Source of the DNA: an uncultured Lachnospiraceae bacterium
GTDB taxonomy: Bacteria; Bacillota; Clostridia; Lachnospirales; Lachnospiraceae
DNA: 64,000 nucleotides
NCBI GenBank assembly: GCA_949743325.1
Contig: CATJTQ010000089.1
Location: 1-64,000, forward strand
Direction of reading: 5' to 3'
The notes under the pieces are model-generated. The model was not told the origin of the DNA. It saw only the letters and a program-made list of their open reading frames with translations, and did no database searches. Every line of letters starts with the position of its first letter. Position 1 is the stretch's first letter. Shown piece after piece: positions 36,418-48,859 of this stretch. A program made the position numbers and the translations under genes.

Positions 36418-36553
36418 TTTCTTCTTTTCTACGGCTCATCACCCCTTTATTCTTGCCTTTTTGTCCAATAAATGATATTATTTATTTGGTATAGGAGCAG
36501 TGGCAAGTATTACCCCTTCTGTGATTTAGCCCTATTAAGAAATAAATGGGGCT

Positions 36554-36709
36554 TTAATCTTCCAATGTCTTTTGCAGATTGTCTGCGATCTTTGTAAGTT
36601 TTTCATCCTTCTTCTCACTTTCCTTTTCTTCCATTGCGTCTTTCAGAGCGTCTAACAGAAATCTTACAAAACCATTGAACTGTTTGTCTGTCATTCCCAT
36701 GTCTACCAT
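36554..36709 (-). CDS. Small mobile-element protein, 51 residues
   Basis: A short intact gene, M-V-D-M-G-M-T-D-K-Q-F to L-E-D, strongly charged and helical, with AAAGGAG 5 bases before the ATG. Similar proteins occur beside relaxase or RHH genes in Firmicute conjugative elements; no function is known. It is the first gene after a promoter with a palindrome in its spacer and precedes the RHH-like gene. Confidence 0.72.
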   Translation of the reverse strand: MVDMGMTDKQFNGFVRFLLDALKDAMEEKESEKKDEKLTKIADNLQKTLED

Positions 36710-36771
36710 TTGTTCTCCTTTCTGGCTACCTTCCTGCCTTATTCATTAAGCATGTGTTTCACTGTAATTAC

Positions 36772-36801
36772 ATTATACATTATGGTCGACCAAAAAATCA
36801 A
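36772..36801 (-). promoter_or_regulatory. Promoter with a palindromic operator
   Basis: TTGATT (36796-36801), an 18-base spacer and TATAAT (36772-36777) on the minus strand. The spacer contains the perfect 10-bp palindrome TGGTCGACCA (36783-36792), a likely repressor site, perhaps for the nearby RHH-like protein. It lies 63 bases upstream of the 51-residue gene. Confidence 0.6.
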
Positions 36802-36861
36802 TAGCTTTTTAAACAAAAAGAGCATTTCCACTCTCCTATTTTTTTTAATTTTTACTTATAA

Positions 36862-37740
36862 TTAACTGTTCTGATTTTCTTCTTTCTTTTTCTCTTTTTC
36901 TTTGGTATTCTCTGTTATTGTTTTTGAACTTTCACTATTGATTTGCTTATGTATTATTTCAATCAATACTTCCTCTCTCTTTTCAGCACTTAATTTATCT
37001 GCAATATTAACAGCTGATAAAAATTTTTCGTTTTCGTGCAACGCATTATAATAATGGTTCAATTGTAATGCAGATTTATTATGTACCCAAAAAACCGTTC
37101 CCGAAATTAATTCTGAAATAGAGCCACTAATCAAACTAATAACTGAAACTGAAACATCTTTCAAAACCACTATACCATATATTCCAATTGCCAATGCGCC
37201 CATACCAACTATACAGGAAATAACTGAAAACCAAAAAGAAGACTTTGCCTGAGTTTTGCTAATTTTAAAATATTCTGTAATTTCATCATTATTTCTTAGC
37301 ATTAAGGCAATTATATCTTTTTTCTCATTTTTACTTTGTTCAATTATTATATCTCTTACAACATGCTCGTTTTCTTTATCATCATCTGCACTTTTTTTTA
37401 ATTTATCTGTATCGAAATTTTTTTCGTAATCTTTCTCCAGTTCTTTTACTAAATATTCTCTGTATTCATTTCTTAAAATATTTCTATTTGGTGAATACTT
37501 CAACATAATATCTAACACTATCCATAATCCAATATACATAGCAAGTAACTGCACTGATTGGGAAGTATCACCATCCAACCCTAATATGTGCATTAATTTT
37601 AAAGAACTCAAATCACAACCTGCCCATTGTGCTATAATATTTAATATAAACACAAAGATGAAAATAGGAATAATAATATCTTTTATTATGATTAATATTT
37701 TGTCAGAAATACGGTTGAAATAATTAATACACTTTTTCAT
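36862..37740 (-). CDS. Membrane protein resembling the TRADD-N-associated domain
   Basis: 292 residues. Two N-terminal helices (about 18-40 and 63-82) are followed by a charged cytoplasmic region, then a pair of helices (about 168-215) with the pattern S-F-W-F-S-V-I-S-C-I-V-G-M and S-I-S-E-L-I-S-G-T-V-F. The tail L-N-H-Y-Y-N-A-L-H-E-N-E-K-F-L-S-A-V-N-I-A resembles the TRADD-N-associated membrane domain described in predicted bacterial immune effectors. This is a pattern match from memory. It has no partner gene in the window, but sits in an accessory region rich in mobile-element debris. A Lys/Glu-rich tail ends the protein. Confidence 0.55.
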   Translation of the reverse strand: MKKCINYFNRISDKILIIIKDIIIPIFIFVFILNIIAQWAGCDLSSLKLMHILGLDGDTSQSVQLLAMYIGLWIVLDIMLKYSPNRNILRNEYREYLVKELEKDYEKNFDTDKLKKSADDDKENEHVVRDIIIEQSKNEKKDIIALMLRNNDEITEYFKISKTQAKSSFWFSVISCIVGMGALAIGIYGIVVLKDVSVSVISLISGSISELISGTVFWVHNKSALQLNHYYNALHENEKFLSAVNIADKLSAEKREEVLIEIIHKQINSESSKTITENTKEKEKKKEENQNS

Positions 37741-37945
37741 CTAATCTATCCCCCTTTATCTATGATTAGTATATTACGAAGATCGCTCATTTTCAATAAA
37801 ATTATGAATTCTCGTCAAGCCCCAAAACATATGTACTTTGCTGGAAGTAGTTATTTCATCTGCAAAAACTCCTTTTATGTATGGTTTGGTTTCTGCGGGA
37901 TATCTGCAAGCATTATATCATTAAGCTATATGGTATATACTATCT

Positions 37946-38011
37946 TTAAATTAAGCAAGCTCCTTGCCACTTGTATTTGCCTCCCAGTTTCTCAAAAAGT
38001 GTCTTTATCAT
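37946..38011 (-). pseudogene. Possible TnpV-like fragment
   Basis: 21 codons reading M-I-K-T-L-F-E-K-L-G-G-K-Y, resembling the start of the transposon protein TnpV, then a stop. Too short to be sure, and another frame also reads through here. Confidence 0.3.
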
Positions 38012-38312
38012 TGTCTGTTAACTCCACTTTTTTTATTTTGAATGTCCACAAAATCCGTCCTACATCTCTTTACCAAATGTATCACTTGTTAAAGACTCAT
38101 TTCTCCCATCTCTTATTTATAAATTTCTACATATCTTTTTCTTATTGATACTTATTTTTCTCGTTTTCTTCTATGATAATCATATATGGCACGTTATTTT
38201 TTGCACTGCTTTTTCTAAAGATTGAGTAACAAGTTGCAAATTCCCATTACTCACTATTGAACTCTCTGGTCTAGTTGACAGCGAGTAAACCAATATAAAA
38301 AAATAACATACA
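38012..38312. other. Non-coding AT-rich stretch
   Basis: Between the transposon scrap and the pectate lyase terminator. No supported gene was seen; the open frames on both strands lack ribosome sites. Confidence 0.4.
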
Positions 38313-38350
38313 TAGAAAATGCCTACATTTAAAATCAAAATGTAGGCATC
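38313..38350 (-). terminator. Terminator of the pectate lyase operon
   Basis: A stem of at least 12 bp (38319-38330 with 38338-38349) followed on the minus strand by TTTTC. It lies about 130 bases downstream of the second lyase gene. Confidence 0.8.
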
Positions 38351-38481
38351 ACCAGCACTAAATTTCAAAAAATTCACCTGTGTACTTAACAAGGGATATA
38401 TTAAACTTTTAAAAAGAAATTTGGCTTAAGTTTCCATTAAAAATATTATGAAATTTGATTTGCTGTTTTAAATTTATACTA

Positions 38482-41250
38482 TTATATAATTCCCAATGCT
38501 GCTTGCAGTATAAGAGTTGCATCAATTAAATCCAATTTGTTATCTTTATTATAATCTGCCGCTAAGAAAGTGTTACCCATCGGAGTTGGTTCAATATTAA
38601 GAGCCATCTTTAATACAATTGTAGCATCAATTAAATTTATTTTACTATCACCATTAACATCCCCCAAAATATACCCATCTGGATTAATTGTTTCTCCTGG
38701 TTTTTCTGTCTCATCTGGTTTTGTTGTTTCTCCTGGTTTTTCTGTCTCATCTGGTTTTATTGTTTCTCCTGGTTTTGTGTTTCCAATAATATCTGAACCA
38801 TCAAGTGGAACCGTAAGAGCAAATTTTTCATCCTTAGTAACATCTATTTTATCTTTCAAAATACATTGTTTGCTGAGTGGCACAGAATAAAATTGAATTT
38901 CTTTGATTTTAGTATCTTTTGGAGTTGTTATTGTATTCATTCCAAGTCTTTCCGCAGCAGAACCTAGCCCTCCAACTGTAAGAACAGTATCATCGTCTGA
39001 GAGAAAATCTAAAATAGTCATTCCGCTTGAAAAACCACTTGTAGGATTTTTACTTCGATAATATATTTTATGACCGTAACCATAGTTAAATCCCTGTCCA
39101 GCTGAGTTGAAATTCTTAAGCAAAGAATCACCCCAATATGTGAGATAATCTGGTGTCAGTTCAATACCATCCATATAATACTGAACCCAATCATTTTGAA
39201 TTACCGCAACTACAAAATGCCACTCTCCACGTTTCTCCATTGTAGGAGTCTTTAATGTTGAGCCGCTAAGATGCTTCTCGCCGCCGCTTCCCCAATAATA
39301 AAACTGATTATATTGGTGAACATCTAATACTTGACCATAATTATCAAGATAAGGATTAAGCTGCAGTCCATGCCAACTATCCTGTCTATAACCTACTGAA
39401 CCTGAAGCATACATTGAAAATGAACCACTTATATTTGCCTCGGCAATCTTACTACTCTCTCCGCCTTTTTCGTTATATCTAACTCCATAATTTTCGTAGT
39501 AACCTTCACCTATATAAGCAAGATATTTCCAGTTAGCTTTATTAGCTGTATCTTTTCCCTTCTCACAAGCATAGTATGCACCTCCTTCAGAGGTAGCATA
39601 ATAACAGCCCTCTTTCGGATATTCAGGACTATACCTAACATTTGCTCCATAACCTTCAAGCACTTTAAATTCTTTTCCCTTTTTATCAACGTATGTCTTT
39701 ACTGTGCCAAGATTATATGATTTATCATTTTCACTGTATTTTTTACACATACTATACTTAAAAGCATCTTCCCTCTGCATCTGACGGTCGTTCTCAAGAT
39801 TAAAGTTCAGAACAACTGCATCTTTAGCTGTCTTAGGCACATTTACCCAATATGAAATTGTAACACCTTTTGTCCATTTAGGATAACCTCCGCTAAGCTT
39901 AAATTCTTCACTTAAGTCAAGACTCTTAAACGGATTTTTAATAGCATAGAAAGCCTGGCTGCCATCACTGTTTGTACCATTATAAGTATAAACTGTCGTA
40001 TCTTTATCATAAGAAATTTCATTATCACAATTACTATTTACAGGCTTCTGCTCTGGAAGAGGAGTCGCATTGGGATCAATATCTTTTGGTTTTTCTTCAA
40101 CTCCTTCTACTAACTTAGAATTTTTATGTTCTTCCAAAATAACATTTTTATCAGATAAATCTACAGGACCAACAAATTTTGAAACAATATTGGGAACATC
40201 TTCAGCATTGCTTAATAAATAATTATAAGTTGTTGTCTCAAAAGGAACAACTGAGCTATTTTTTTGTTTTTGTCCTGATACCATTGTTCCGGTTGATTGA
40301 TTATATACATTTCCTCTTGCCACTATACACGCCGGATAATTATTATCATAACTAAATTGATGCGGATTTTTTACCTTATTAAAACTATTATTTTCAACAA
40401 GCACTGAAGCATAGCAATCAGCACCAACACAGTAAGAATTATCTTCACATGTATAATAATTATTATAAACATGTGCTCTTCCATACATAACTCTTGGCAT
40501 TCTTTGATCTACGCGATCTGCAAACCAATTGTGATGGTATGTAACATGAAGTTTACCCATATCTGTTGCATCATGGTCACCTGCGCCTGACCCTATAAGA
40601 CAGCTTAGTCGATGTCCATGCTTATCTACTCCATTTACAACTGCGCCTTCTGAATACCACAGTTTACACCAGGATACTGTTATATAGTCTGAACCGAGTT
40701 TAATATCAATATTTCCATCAGTACTGTCCCATATGTTCAAATGATTAAGCCATATATGGTGACTGTTCTCAATATTAAAACAGTCATCAGGACCGCTGTT
40801 TGGCCATGTACCTTGGACATTAAGGTTACTTACAATTATATTGCTGGCATTTTTAATGTTAAATCCACCATACAATACTGCATTATTATCAATTCCGACT
40901 ATAGTTTTATTACTTCCTACATTTACTGCATAATCAGGGCAAACTATCTTTCCTGATATAACAATAACCTTTGGAATATTTCCCGATGCTTCTTTTTTCA
41001 GCTCTTCCAAAGATGTAACAATTACAGGTTTTTCATTCCCGCCCCCAGTAGTTGTATCTAATCCTAAACCAGCAATCGAAGCATAGCCATATAATTCATT
41101 CATATCAAGCCTTGAACTTATATCCAAATCTTTCTCATCTGCATAGACAACTCCGTTATTAGATATAAGTACCTCATTATGCATATCTGCCATCATGCAT
41201 GCTATAATCCAAATTATGCCGGCTATAAATATTGAAATTTTTTTCTTCAT
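38482..41250 (-). CDS. Secreted PL1 pectate lyase with dockerin-like tail
   Basis: 922 residues, exported by an N-terminal signal peptide (about 1-37). The PL1 parallel beta-helix (about 55-340) shows V-G-S-N-K-T-I-V-G, W-L-N-H-L, D-G-N-I-D-I-K-L-G-S-D-Y-I-T-V-S-W and the catalytic arginine in D-Q-R-M-P-R-V. A large C-terminal part (about 420-820) resembles a LamG/concanavalin-like domain with W-H-F-V-V-A-V-I. Then come KPGET/KPDET repeats and two dockerin-like EF-hand repeats starting G-D-V-N-G-D. It cleaves pectate by beta-elimination. AGGAGAG precedes the ATG. It is the second of two tandem lyase genes. Confidence 0.93.
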   Translation of the reverse strand: MKKKISIFIAGIIWIIACMMADMHNEVLISNNGVVYADEKDLDISSRLDMNELYGYASIAGLGLDTTTGGGNEKPVIVTSLEELKKEASGNIPKVIVISGKIVCPDYAVNVGSNKTIVGIDNNAVLYGGFNIKNASNIIVSNLNVQGTWPNSGPDDCFNIENSHHIWLNHLNIWDSTDGNIDIKLGSDYITVSWCKLWYSEGAVVNGVDKHGHRLSCLIGSGAGDHDATDMGKLHVTYHHNWFADRVDQRMPRVMYGRAHVYNNYYTCEDNSYCVGADCYASVLVENNSFNKVKNPHQFSYDNNYPACIVARGNVYNQSTGTMVSGQKQKNSSVVPFETTTYNYLLSNAEDVPNIVSKFVGPVDLSDKNVILEEHKNSKLVEGVEEKPKDIDPNATPLPEQKPVNSNCDNEISYDKDTTVYTYNGTNSDGSQAFYAIKNPFKSLDLSEEFKLSGGYPKWTKGVTISYWVNVPKTAKDAVVLNFNLENDRQMQREDAFKYSMCKKYSENDKSYNLGTVKTYVDKKGKEFKVLEGYGANVRYSPEYPKEGCYYATSEGGAYYACEKGKDTANKANWKYLAYIGEGYYENYGVRYNEKGGESSKIAEANISGSFSMYASGSVGYRQDSWHGLQLNPYLDNYGQVLDVHQYNQFYYWGSGGEKHLSGSTLKTPTMEKRGEWHFVVAVIQNDWVQYYMDGIELTPDYLTYWGDSLLKNFNSAGQGFNYGYGHKIYYRSKNPTSGFSSGMTILDFLSDDDTVLTVGGLGSAAERLGMNTITTPKDTKIKEIQFYSVPLSKQCILKDKIDVTKDEKFALTVPLDGSDIIGNTKPGETIKPDETEKPGETTKPDETEKPGETINPDGYILGDVNGDSKINLIDATIVLKMALNIEPTPMGNTFLAADYNKDNKLDLIDATLILQAALGII
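38693..38776. repeat. 36-base tandem repeat in the lyase linker
   Basis: About two and a third copies of a 36-base unit encoding a 12-residue Lys/Pro/Glu/Thr repeat (KPGET and KPDETE blocks) in the linker before the dockerin-like tail. Copies differ by a few bases, so the length may vary between strains. Confidence 0.7.
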
Positions 41251-41291
41251 AGTCCGTCTCTCCTAATCCAATTATCAAATATGCAGCGCTA

Positions 41292-43970
41292 TTATTCTAC
41301 TGGTTCAATCCCAAGTGCCATCTTCAATACTATATTGGCATCTTTTAAGTTAATTTCTTTATCTGTATTTACATCTGCAGCTAAAAATTCATTTTCTGAA
41401 GAAGAATCCATTATTGCAAGTGCCAATTTCAGTACTATTGTAGCATCTTTAAGACTTACTTCTCCGTCATTATCCACATCACCTAATAATATATTTGGAG
41501 TAGGTGTTGGTTTTTCAGTAGGTTTACTTGTAGAAGGCGGTGTTGGAGTTTGTGGAGATGCATTCAAATCAATGCCATCTTTTTTTATACAATATGAAGG
41601 AATCACGCGGTCATAAAATTTGAGTTCTTTTACTTTAGTGCCAAAAGTTGTCCCTATCATATTTTGTCCAAGTACTCTTGAAGCAGCTCCCTGCCCTCCT
41701 ACTGTAAGACTAGTATCTTTATCAGAAATAAATTCGAGCAACGTCATTGCTGTCTGTGCTATATCAGTAGGATACTGCATTTTTAATCGGTATCCCCAGC
41801 CATGGTTAAAACTTGAGCCCGCAACCCCTTCTTTATCTACTAATGCAGCTCCCCAAGCTGTCAGGTACATATCACTCATTTCTTTACCATCCATATAAAA
41901 CTGTACCCAGTCATTTTGAATAACCACAGCTACAAAATGCCATTTCCCTTTTCCTGACATTGTAGGTGTAATAAACGTAGAACCTTTCTGTGATTGATAA
42001 CCTCCATTGCCCCAATACAAAAATTGATTTGTAGTTTGTATATCAATCTTATTTCCATATGAGCGAAGATAAGGATTTATTTGCAACCCTTCTCCGTTAT
42101 CCTGCCTAAATCCCATAGACCCAGAAGCATAAATACTAAATGAACCACTGATGTATGCTTCTGCTACTTTACTATTTTCTCCTCCTTCCTCATCAAACAA
42201 CTTACCATATTCATCATAATAACCCTCGCCTATGTAATTAATATAAACCCAATTAGTCTCATCGTCGGAATCCAGCCCCTTCTTATGAACAAATATAGAG
42301 CCTCCTTCAGGCGCCAAACGATAACATCCTTCTTTTGGATATAGAGGACTATATTGAGCAAGATAACCAATATCCCCACTTAAAACTTGATATTCGTTTC
42401 CTGCTGAATCAACATATGTATCGACTTCTCCCATAAAATAACGGTAATCCTCTTCACTGTATTGTTTACAGGCGTTATATTTTACTGCATCTTTTCTCTC
42501 AATCTGTCTGTCATTCTCTAAATTAAAATTAAGAACTACCGAATCAACTGCATTTTCTGCAACATTAACCCAATAAGCAATCGTCACTCCAGGTCCATAT
42601 TCATTTCCTGTTTCATAGTCATAGTTCAATAAATTTTTTCCTTTAAATGGATTTTCAATATTACAGTATGACGGATAACCAAATGAATTAGCACCATAAT
42701 AAGTATATGTATCACTCTCTTTATCATAAATAACAGGATTGTTATTTTCTGAATTCACAGGTTTTAGAGTAGGAAGCGGCTCTAAATCTTCCGGCGGCAC
42801 ATAAACATCATCTTCCTTTCCTTTAATAAGTGTTGTATCCGAAATCTTATCTGAGAACTGTGACTTATCTGAAATATCATTTTTCGGTCCTGCATATGAA
42901 CTAACAACTTCAGGAATATCTGTTACATTATTTATCAGATAATCATAAACTGTACTATCAAATTCTGCAACTTCATTATTAGTTTTTTTCTGACCTTCAT
43001 CTTTACTTCCTCTTGAATTCCCATATTCATTACCTCTTGCCGTAATAACTGCAGGAAGAGAATTATCATACATAAATTTATGAGGATTATTTACATTTTT
43101 AAAATAATTATTTTCTATCAATACAGAAGCGAATGAATCAACACCAATACAATAATAATTATTCTCACATGAATAATAATTATTAAATACATGCACCCTT
43201 CCATACATTACACGAGGCATCCTCTGATCCAAGTTATTGGCAAACCAGTTATGATGATATGATACACGTAGCTTTCCCATATCAGTATCATCATGATCTC
43301 CTGCCCCTGAACCAACCAGACAGCTAAGGCGGTGATCATGATCAGGAACAATTCCATCATTTGCATCATCTGTATAATTAAACTTACACCATGATACAGT
43401 TATATAATCAGAACCCATCTTTATATCCAGATTACCATCAAATGAATTATATAGATTCAAATGATTTAACCATACATGATGGCTTGCTGATACATCGATA
43501 CAATCATCTGGACCGGCATTCGGCCATCCTCCATTAAAATTAAGATTACTCACAATTACATTACTAGCATTATATATATGTATTCCACCATGAATTTCAG
43601 CGCTGTCATTCATACCAACAATTGTCTTGTTACTTCCAATATTTACAACAGAATCTCTAGTGTCAATCACACCATCGATTATGATAACTCTTGGAACATT
43701 GCCTGCTGCAAGAGCCTGAAAATCTTCAAACGTCGATACTACAACAGGAGCTGCATTTCCACCGCCAGTTGTAGTTTTAAGGCCTTCACCTGGAACCGCT
43801 GCCCATCCATACAATTCATTCATATCAAGCAGCTTGCTCATATCTATACTGCTCTCATCAGCATACACAGATGTCTGTGTTTTATGAAAAAAATCAGTGC
43901 CTTTAATAGAACCGAAGCAACTTCCCATTACCAATGCACTTACTAATATCAGTGCTGTTTTTTTCTTCAT
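41292..43970 (-). CDS. Secreted PL1 pectate lyase with dockerin-like tail, first copy
   Basis: 892 residues and the same architecture as the neighbouring 922-residue protein: signal peptide (about 1-37), PL1 beta-helix with W-L-N-H-L, K-M-G-S-D-Y-I-T-V-S-W and D-Q-R-M-P-R-V, a LamG-like domain, a Thr/Pro linker and a dockerin-like pair with G-D-V-D-N-D-G-E and A-D-V-N-T-D-K-E. The two proteins are clearly paralogous over their full length. The ATG at 43970 has AAGGAGAG upstream; the frame to 44009 extends past the ribosome site. It lies 41 bases upstream of the second gene, so both share the consensus promoter. Confidence 0.93.
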   Translation of the reverse strand: MKKKTALILVSALVMGSCFGSIKGTDFFHKTQTSVYADESSIDMSKLLDMNELYGWAAVPGEGLKTTTGGGNAAPVVVSTFEDFQALAAGNVPRVIIIDGVIDTRDSVVNIGSNKTIVGMNDSAEIHGGIHIYNASNVIVSNLNFNGGWPNAGPDDCIDVSASHHVWLNHLNLYNSFDGNLDIKMGSDYITVSWCKFNYTDDANDGIVPDHDHRLSCLVGSGAGDHDDTDMGKLRVSYHHNWFANNLDQRMPRVMYGRVHVFNNYYSCENNYYCIGVDSFASVLIENNYFKNVNNPHKFMYDNSLPAVITARGNEYGNSRGSKDEGQKKTNNEVAEFDSTVYDYLINNVTDIPEVVSSYAGPKNDISDKSQFSDKISDTTLIKGKEDDVYVPPEDLEPLPTLKPVNSENNNPVIYDKESDTYTYYGANSFGYPSYCNIENPFKGKNLLNYDYETGNEYGPGVTIAYWVNVAENAVDSVVLNFNLENDRQIERKDAVKYNACKQYSEEDYRYFMGEVDTYVDSAGNEYQVLSGDIGYLAQYSPLYPKEGCYRLAPEGGSIFVHKKGLDSDDETNWVYINYIGEGYYDEYGKLFDEEGGENSKVAEAYISGSFSIYASGSMGFRQDNGEGLQINPYLRSYGNKIDIQTTNQFLYWGNGGYQSQKGSTFITPTMSGKGKWHFVAVVIQNDWVQFYMDGKEMSDMYLTAWGAALVDKEGVAGSSFNHGWGYRLKMQYPTDIAQTAMTLLEFISDKDTSLTVGGQGAASRVLGQNMIGTTFGTKVKELKFYDRVIPSYCIKKDGIDLNASPQTPTPPSTSKPTEKPTPTPNILLGDVDNDGEVSLKDATIVLKLALAIMDSSSENEFLAADVNTDKEINLKDANIVLKMALGIEPVE

Positions 43971-44044
43971 ATTCTCTCTCCTTATATTTACTAATTCTTT
44001 TTTCCCCAATAAGATTATATATTTTTTACAATTATTTTATACTT

Positions 44045-44073
44045 ATTATATAATCATAAATATTTATTGTCAA
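44045..44073 (-). promoter_or_regulatory. Consensus SigA promoter of the pectate lyase operon
   Basis: TTGACA (44068-44073), a 17-base spacer and TATAAT (44045-44050), matching the consensus exactly, 74 bases before the first lyase start. The strength suggests high expression unless repressed. Confidence 0.88.
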
Positions 44074-44287
44074 GCTGTTGAATATTTTAATAAATATAAT
44101 AATATACAAATTGTTAAATTATAAGAAATATAGAAGCACACTATATCAATTATTTTAATATAGCTATATTATATTTATTAATTAATGTAAATAATGAAAT
44201 TTTAACACGGACATAATAGCTTTAATATCAATACCAGACAATAACACAACATTTAACAAATAGTTATTTGGATTTGTGCGTGTAAGA
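44074..44287. other. AT-rich region upstream of the lyase promoter
   Basis: About 210 bases rich in TATTA runs, without coding potential. Regulator sites may be here but no clear repeat was seen. Confidence 0.35.
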
Positions 44288-44289
44288 CG

Positions 44290-44325
44290 CAAAAAAAGCC
44301 CCACAATATAATGCGAGGCTTTTTA
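44290..44325 (-). terminator. Terminator of the lipoprotein gene
   Basis: 11-bp stem (44295-44305 with 44312-44322, wobble pairs included) followed on the minus strand by TTTTTTT, 24 bases after the lipoprotein stop codon. Confidence 0.88.
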
Positions 44326-44348
44326 ACATAATTGTAACTTATCAATAA

Positions 44349-44831
44349 TTATTTTGATGTAAACTCTTTCTCTACAATTACTTCTCCATCTGATGAAAGA
44401 TAAACAATTTTCACAACTGGATTCTTCTCATTTGTAGCTGATTTAAGTGAATCTGCAACTGTTTCAAATGTAGCGCTCTGCTGCTCTAATCCGCTCTCTA
44501 ATGTAGCAATAGCCTCATCTGTAACATCTGCTTTTGTAAGATCATCGTACTTATATTCATATATAAGAACATTGCCTTCAGCTTTGATATCGATATTAAG
44601 ACCTGAACCTTGAGCGTTTGATTTAAGAGTGCTAAGCTGTGACTGAAGCTCTGAAGAATTAACATAATCTTCTACTGTGTCAAATTCGTTTCCACCCTTA
44701 TTATCTACATTACTCTCAGTTTTTGAACCGCTTCCTGAACCGCTTTCCTCTTTCTTTCCACAACCTGCAAATGAAAGAGCCATAGTAAGTACTGCAGCTA
44801 CACATGCTACTCTAAAAAGTTTCTTTTTCAT
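44349..44831 (-). CDS. DUF4854-like lipoprotein
   Basis: 160 residues. A type II signal with a lipobox at F-A-G-C (Cys24) is followed by a Ser/Gly/Lys linker and a DUF4854-type domain (about 50-160), a family found in Lachnospiraceae lipoproteins of unknown role. The A-T-L-E-S-G-L-E-Q-Q helix and the C-terminal strand V-K-I-V-Y-L-S-S-D-G-E are visible. GGAGGAAG precedes the ATG. It has its own terminator but lies 41 bases after yajC. Confidence 0.82.
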   Translation of the reverse strand: MKKKLFRVACVAAVLTMALSFAGCGKKEESGSGSGSKTESNVDNKGGNEFDTVEDYVNSSELQSQLSTLKSNAQGSGLNIDIKAEGNVLIYEYKYDDLTKADVTDEAIATLESGLEQQSATFETVADSLKSATNEKNPVVKIVYLSSDGEVIVEKEFTSK

Positions 44832-44872
44832 TAATTTCTTCCTCCATTTTCTCTCTTAATTTAAATTTATGA

Positions 44873-45148
44873 TTAAGCTTCTGAAGCTTTCTCAACTTCT
44901 TTAATGGCAGATTTCTGCATTGGAATACGGCAGTTTTTATTGCTTCCAAACTCAACAATAACATCACTGTCTGTTATATCAATTACTACACCATAAAAAT
45001 CACTTGTTGTAAGAACACTGTCACCGACTTCCATATCTCTTATCATCTCCTGCAGTCTTTTCTGCTCTTTCTTCTGCGGTCTTATCATAACAAGATACAT
45101 AAAGCCGACAATCGCCACAATATAGACTACCATTACTACCATTGACAT
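44873..45148 (-). CDS. yajC: Preprotein translocase accessory protein YajC
   Basis: 91-residue protein: one N-terminal membrane helix (about 4-22), the I-R-P-Q-K-K-E-Q motif and a small beta domain ending in E-V-E-K. YajC associates with SecDF in protein export. The ATG at 45148 has GGAGG 8 bases upstream; the ATG at 45163 overlaps it. It is followed by the lipoprotein gene and preceded by tgt, the standard tgt-yajC order, though with a 90-base gap holding its own promoter. Confidence 0.93.
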   Translation of the reverse strand: MSMVVMVVYIVAIVGFMYLVMIRPQKKEQKRLQEMIRDMEVGDSVLTTSDFYGVVIDITDSDVIVEFGSNKNCRIPMQKSAIKEVEKASEA

Positions 45149-45204
45149 TATAAAATCCTCCATCTTCTATTTGTAAACAGGCATTATCTGCAAACAACGC
45201 TATC

Positions 45205-45233
45205 ATTATACACAAAGAAAATGTATATTTCAA
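45205..45233 (-). promoter_or_regulatory. SigA-type promoter of yajC
   Basis: TTGAAA (45228-45233), a 17-base spacer and TATAAT (45205-45210) on the minus strand, about 55 bases upstream of yajC. Confidence 0.8.
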
Positions 45234-45252
45234 GAGGTTTTACAAATTTTTT

Positions 45253-48530
<3,278 letters not shown>

Positions 48531-48572
48531 CTTATAACACTCCTTCTATTTCAATTTTATCAACAATAATTA

Positions 48573-48578
48573 ATTATA
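48573..48578 (-). promoter_or_regulatory. Extended -10 promoter element
   Basis: TGGTATAAT on the minus strand (-10 box at 48573-48578), 42 bases before the unknown gene. No good -35 box was seen, so the call rests on the extended -10 only. Confidence 0.5.
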
Positions 48579-48756
48579 CCACAATTAACAACATTTTTAA
48601 ATCCCTATTTTTATTAAAAATCTGTCATGCAGAAAATAGTTCTATTATACTAGAGAGACTGCTCACTAAGAGATTATTTGATAATATTTTTCATATCATA
48701 ATTGTTTTATATCATGACTGATTATAATGTTTCAATAACTAATTATAAAAATACAA

Positions 48757-48785
48757 TTGATTCAACCTATGTTATACTGTATAAT
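48757..48785 (+). promoter_or_regulatory. SigA-type promoter of aroC
   Basis: TTGATT (48757-48762), a 17-base spacer and TATAAT (48780-48785). The leader of about 70 bases contains a small hairpin, ATACCC-TTC-GGGTAT (48797-48811), without a T run, and no recognised riboswitch. Confidence 0.75.
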
Positions 48786-48859
48786 TAATAAAAAAATACC
48801 CTTCGGGTATACCTTATGCCTTTTACTACCAGGCAAATAATAGGAAACGAGGTTTTTTT

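Noticed and set aside
38180..38392. 70-codon minus-strand frame after the pectate lyases
   Set aside because: It covers the terminator hairpin and has no ribosome site.
48797..48811. aroC leader hairpin as an attenuator or T-box
   Set aside because: The stem is only 6 bp, has no T tract, and lacks T-box sequence motifs.
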